From Gammaproteobacteria bacterium (lineage in GTDB: Bacteria > Pseudomonadota > Gammaproteobacteria > SZUA-152), in NCBI GenBank assembly GCA_021648485.1, contig JAKISS010000005.1, positions 1-64,000 of the forward strand: 64,000 bases of DNA, given 5' to 3'. Shown piece after piece: positions 60,481-64,000 of this stretch. The translations under genes and the position numbers were made by a program. The notes beneath the pieces were generated by a model that had not been told where the DNA came from, made no database searches, and saw nothing but the letters and a program-made list of their open reading frames with translations. Every line of letters starts with the position of its first letter. The stretch's first letter is position 1.

Positions 60481-61698
60481 ATGGAATTAGGCGAAACGAA
60501 CTTCAACCCCGCAAAACAAGCGGAAGAAACACCCCAGGAAAAAAAACAGGCGCATGTAAAAGTCCGCCTCAGTGTGTTTTTTGACGGCACCCTGAATAAC
60601 CGCATCAACATCGACCACCGTGTCGCCAACACAGCGGTCTATCAACAGAATAAAGAAGAGGGCAACAGTTACGAAAACGACTACACCAATGTGGAAAAAA
60701 TAGAGCGTTACATGGAAACGACTCAAGACGATGAGTACGACAAAAAACTCTCTATCTACATCGAAGGGCCGGGCACCGAAGATGAAAAAGGTGATTCCGC
60801 GATTGGCTATGGCCTCGGCAAGGGTGGCACAGGTATAGCCGCCAAAGTGCGCCAAGGTATTCTTAAGTCAATAGAACGGCTATCCAAGCACATTGAAGCG
60901 GAAAGCATTATTGATAAACTCACCCTGGATGTGATGGGTTTCAGTCGCGGCGCCGCCGGGGCGCGCAACTATATCTTTGAAGCCCTCAAAGAGTCCGGTT
61001 CCATCCGCGAAGGCATGGAGGATATAGCGTTGCCGGTCAAAAAAATAGACATCGACTTTGCCGGATTGTTTGATACCGTCGCCTCCCATGGCGTTATCCC
61101 GCTGCTGTTGAGCCTGCCCAATACCCGCAGCCTGAATCTGGACGCGATCCGGGAGGCAAAAAAGATCATCCATCTGGTGGCTGCCGAGGAACACCGCAAA
61201 AACTTCTCCCTGACCAATATCAAAAGCGCCGGGGGCAACGGCCAGGAGTTTTATCTGCCCGGTGTACATTCAGACATTGGCGGCGGTTATCGTGATGAGG
61301 CAGCAGAGGATGGGGTGATTTACAAAACACGCCGCACAGAAGAGGCCACGGCCGAGCGTGAGCGGCTGATCGCCGCCGGCTGGTACACCGCCAATGAGAT
61401 CACCCTCAAACATATCCCGCCCAAAATCGGCCTCGCCTCCGTGCATTTGCAGGTCAACCGCAGCGCCATCCAGGAGCGTATCGAGGCCTATATCACCCGC
61501 ATTGGCAGTGCCTCAGCAGAAACGGACTGGCAACACCTGAAGAGAACCCCCCAATGGAAAATGGCGAAACATCCGCACAAACCGAAATACCCGAAGAGCC
61601 CGAAGAGCCCGAAGACAACCGGAAAAAGATCGAGATTGTTTTTCACCTGTTTTTTGACGGCACCCTCAACAACCGCACCAATATTGATCAACGCCTGA
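60481..61698 (+). CDS. DUF2235 alpha/beta hydrolase (Tle1-like) copy 1
   Basis: VKVRLSVFFDGTLNNRINIDHR...LDVMGFSRGAAGARNYIF...GLFDTVASHG...PGVHSDIGGGY. Confidence 0.8.
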   Translation: MELGETNFNPAKQAEETPQEKKQAHVKVRLSVFFDGTLNNRINIDHRVANTAVYQQNKEEGNSYENDYTNVEKIERYMETTQDDEYDKKLSIYIEGPGTEDEKGDSAIGYGLGKGGTGIAAKVRQGILKSIERLSKHIEAESIIDKLTLDVMGFSRGAAGARNYIFEALKESGSIREGMEDIALPVKKIDIDFAGLFDTVASHGVIPLLLSLPNTRSLNLDAIREAKKIIHLVAAEEHRKNFSLTNIKSAGGNGQEFYLPGVHSDIGGGYRDEAAEDGVIYKTRRTEEATAERERLIAAGWYTANEITLKHIPPKIGLASVHLQVNRSAIQERIEAYITRIGSASAETDWQHLKRTPQWKMAKHPHKPKYPKSPKSPKTTGKRSRLFFTCFLTAPSTTAPILINA

Positions 61699-62990
61699 TT
61701 GCGGCGGACCCATTAGCGGCCGACGAAGATAAATTAATGGATGAGATAGAGCACCAAGCTGCGGCCGAACTGAAAAAGAATATGACCCCGGAGCAGATAG
61801 AAGAAGCCAGAGCCATCTACAAAAAATACGGCCGCAACAAAAACAGTTATGCCGGTGCCTACAGTAATATCGTTAAACTGGAAAAGTACATTGAAACGGA
61901 TTCACCCTCTCCTGAAAAGCTGCTGCTAAAATCCTACATCGAAGGTATCGGCACCGTGGACAACGAAAGCGACAAAGGCTTGGCTTCTGCCCTTGGACTC
62001 GGGAGGAGTGGGGTAAAAGAAAAGGTCAAGACCAGCCTGCGTGAGGTGGTAGGGAAAATCAGAAAAAATCATTGGGCAACAGAAACCGTTATCTCCAAAC
62101 TGACCATTAACCTGTTTGGTTTTAGCCGGGGAGCGGCTGCGGCGCGCCACTTTATCCACGCGGCAAAACTGACCAATACTGAGGGTGGGGGAACGGTTGC
62201 CGAGCAACTCGAGGCATTGGGTTATCAGGTATGCGAGGTCAATGTTGGTTTTGTCGGTCTGTTTGATACCGTCGCTTCCCATGGCATTTTTTTTGACGAC
62301 GACACCGCCGCCCTGAACCTGAATGCCATTACACATGCCGCTGACGTAGTACACCTAACCTCAGCAGATGAGCACCGGAAAAATTTTTCCCTCACTAACA
62401 TCCGCAGCGCCGGTGGAAAAGGGCAAGAGATTTTTCTGCCGGGTGTACATTCAGATATCGGTGGCAGCTACCGCGACGGCCCCGGTGAAAAGCAATTAAT
62501 TTTTTGGAAGAAAAATATCTTTAGCGCAGGCAAACAGGCCGAGGCCGAAAAAACTCGACTGGTGGCTGCCAACTGGTATAAAGCGGAGGAGCTGACCCCC
62601 ATCAGAATTGCCCTGGATACCGTGGTTTTGGAAGCAAAACGCGACACCATCAGCAACCGTTACAGCCAGATTCCGCTGCACATTATGGCGCAGTTGGCAA
62701 AAGAGAGTGACTGCAAGGAGAGCAGTATTGTTTTTAAAGATAAACTTGAGCGCAGTGAAGAAATTCACTCCGATCTCGAGAGGGCCAATAAAGAGATCCA
62801 GGCGTATGTCAACCAGCACAAGGGAGCCCGCAGTTCCCGTCCTGAAGATTGGCATGATAACCAGTGGGACTGGTTACGCGAACTGCGCTACAGCCATTTT
62901 CATTTTTCGGCAAAATTTTCAGTGATAATATCCCCCCATGCACCGCGTTATATCGACGGTAAGCGCCAACGCATGACTCACCCCGGTTGA
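61554..62990 (+). CDS. DUF2235 alpha/beta hydrolase (Tle1-like) copy 2
   Basis: IVFHLFFDGTLNNRTNIDQR...LFGFSRGAAAARHFIH...GLFDTVASHG...PGVHSDIGGSY. Confidence 0.85.
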   Translation: MENGETSAQTEIPEEPEEPEDNRKKIEIVFHLFFDGTLNNRTNIDQRLIAADPLAADEDKLMDEIEHQAAAELKKNMTPEQIEEARAIYKKYGRNKNSYAGAYSNIVKLEKYIETDSPSPEKLLLKSYIEGIGTVDNESDKGLASALGLGRSGVKEKVKTSLREVVGKIRKNHWATETVISKLTINLFGFSRGAAAARHFIHAAKLTNTEGGGTVAEQLEALGYQVCEVNVGFVGLFDTVASHGIFFDDDTAALNLNAITHAADVVHLTSADEHRKNFSLTNIRSAGGKGQEIFLPGVHSDIGGSYRDGPGEKQLIFWKKNIFSAGKQAEAEKTRLVAANWYKAEELTPIRIALDTVVLEAKRDTISNRYSQIPLHIMAQLAKESDCKESSIVFKDKLERSEEIHSDLERANKEIQAYVNQHKGARSSRPEDWHDNQWDWLRELRYSHFHFSAKFSVIISPHAPRYIDGKRQRMTHPG

Positions 62991-63017
62991 TACCCGGCAC
63001 TCACAGAGAAATCCACC

Positions 63018-64000
63018 ATGCCCCATGCTCCAGACAATACCGCTGCTCCCCCCCCGGATCCGTCTGCGACCCACCGCAGTGGAACGGCACGGTTCTTTAT
63101 ACTCATCATCAATCTCATCACACTCACAGGATGCAACGCAGACATGACGAAATTCGAATGGCAAGCGACCGAAAGCGGCCCCCGATATTATCCCATGGAA
63201 ATTATCGCGGGCAGCCTGAAATATCACGACGGCAGTGGATCCACCTATGTGCCCAACGGAGTCACCCTGCACCACGGCTGGGGCCGGGGAGTCTCATCCC
63301 ATGTGCTGGGGGATGGTAAAAGAAAAAATCCGCTGCCCAGCCAGCTAGCAATCCAATTTTTTTCCTACACCGAAAACCAGTTTTACGTGGGTGACTTTGC
63401 GCTGCCCTATGAAAAAATCCTCGCACTATTTCAGGCGGGTTTTTACAGTCATAGCCAGAAAGAATGGGTTACTTATCACAGCATTATCGTCGGTGTTTCC
63501 CCCAGTGGGGGTGTTACGGTGTGGCTGTGGGCATATGAAAAAATCACCGAAGTCTTTTTTGGGCGGGCAGAAAAAACCGATATCCCGTGGAGCCGGTTAA
63601 CCACAGCAATAAAGATATCAAGGGAAGAGTTCGTTAGATTAGAAGTCGAAGACTCCCTGAAAACCCCGGAGCGCATTGAAGCCCTGCGCAAAAACGGCAT
63701 ACCGCTGGATTTGTGGGAAAATTACCGCATACGCTATGACTGGCGACCTCTGTTTACCGGTATGACCCTGCGCGACCCCCGTCTTCACACCAAATACTTC
63801 AACGGCGAACAGGGTTTTCTTGAGTATCCAGCGGAAAAAGGGGCCGCAGTTCTCACTCATGCGGTGCCCCGCGAGATCGGCATTTACTGGAAAAACCCGG
63901 CCCCGGATGGCCGCAATCAACAGTTTGATTTTACTTTCGATGAAACGGAAATCATGGCGGTATTTAAAACCCTCAGCAAACATCAATTACCGATTACCCT
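63018..64000 (+). CDS. DUF2931-like lipoprotein, truncated by window end (not in track)
   Basis: Open frame from ATG 63018 to window end: MPHAPDNTAAPPPDPSATHRSGTARFFILIINLITLTGCNADMTKFEWQATESGPRYYPMEIIAGSLKYHDG...VTLHHGWG. Confidence 0.7.
   Translation, partial: MPHAPDNTAAPPPDPSATHRSGTARFFILIINLITLTGCNADMTKFEWQATESGPRYYPMEIIAGSLKYHDGSGSTYVPNGVTLHHGWGRGVSSHVLGDGKRKNPLPSQLAIQFFSYTENQFYVGDFALPYEKILALFQAGFYSHSQKEWVTYHSIIVGVSPSGGVTVWLWAYEKITEVFFGRAEKTDIPWSRLTTAIKISREEFVRLEVEDSLKTPERIEALRKNGIPLDLWENYRIRYDWRPLFTGMTLRDPRLHTKYFNGEQGFLEYPAEKGAAVLTHAVPREIGIYWKNPAPDGRNQQFDFTFDETEIMAVFKTLSKHQLPIT

Overview
The window appears to come from a chemolithoautotrophic proteobacterium (taxon inferred from gene content only). 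Its core is a near-complete alpha-carboxysome / CO2-concentrating locus on the minus strand (about 13.5-28.9 kb). This contains cbbL-cbbS-csoS2-csoS3-csoS4A-csoS4B-csoS1-csoS1, a bacterioferritin-like gene, an acRAF-like gene, sbtA-sbtB, a cbbR-like gene, csoS1D, a SulP transporter with a long C-terminal tail, and mcdA-mcdB. The most interesting sequence observation is an ORF absent from the supplied track (21281..21451, minus, 56 aa). It ends in HRVWPD, matching the RRVWPD C-terminus of the 57-aa McdB-like protein encoded directly after the ParA/McdA gene at 13490..13663, so the locus seems to carry two minimal McdB-type peptides with one McdA. Other notable regions: a large unusual cbb3-like heme-copper oxidase cluster (about 34-51 kb) with two stand-alone half-CcoN proteins, a heme-less CcoP-like protein, a NirV/FGE-like protein without the catalytic cysteines, and several micro-ORFs; a MotA/ExbB plus TM-vWA gene pair (52.5-54.3 kb); a T6SS-type cargo island (DUF6484, DUF2169, DUF4150/PAAR-like, HEAT, ketosynthase-like, two overlapping DUF2235 hydrolases, DUF2931) at 56-64 kb; a FecR-TPR-beta-barrel fusion next to a CHASE2-cyclase; and several palindromic MITE-like elements. 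Housekeeping genes include ybaB, recR, fliA, hemF, rsmD, coaD and one tRNA-Ser(UGA). All calls come from reading the sequence and the ORF translations; no database search was run.
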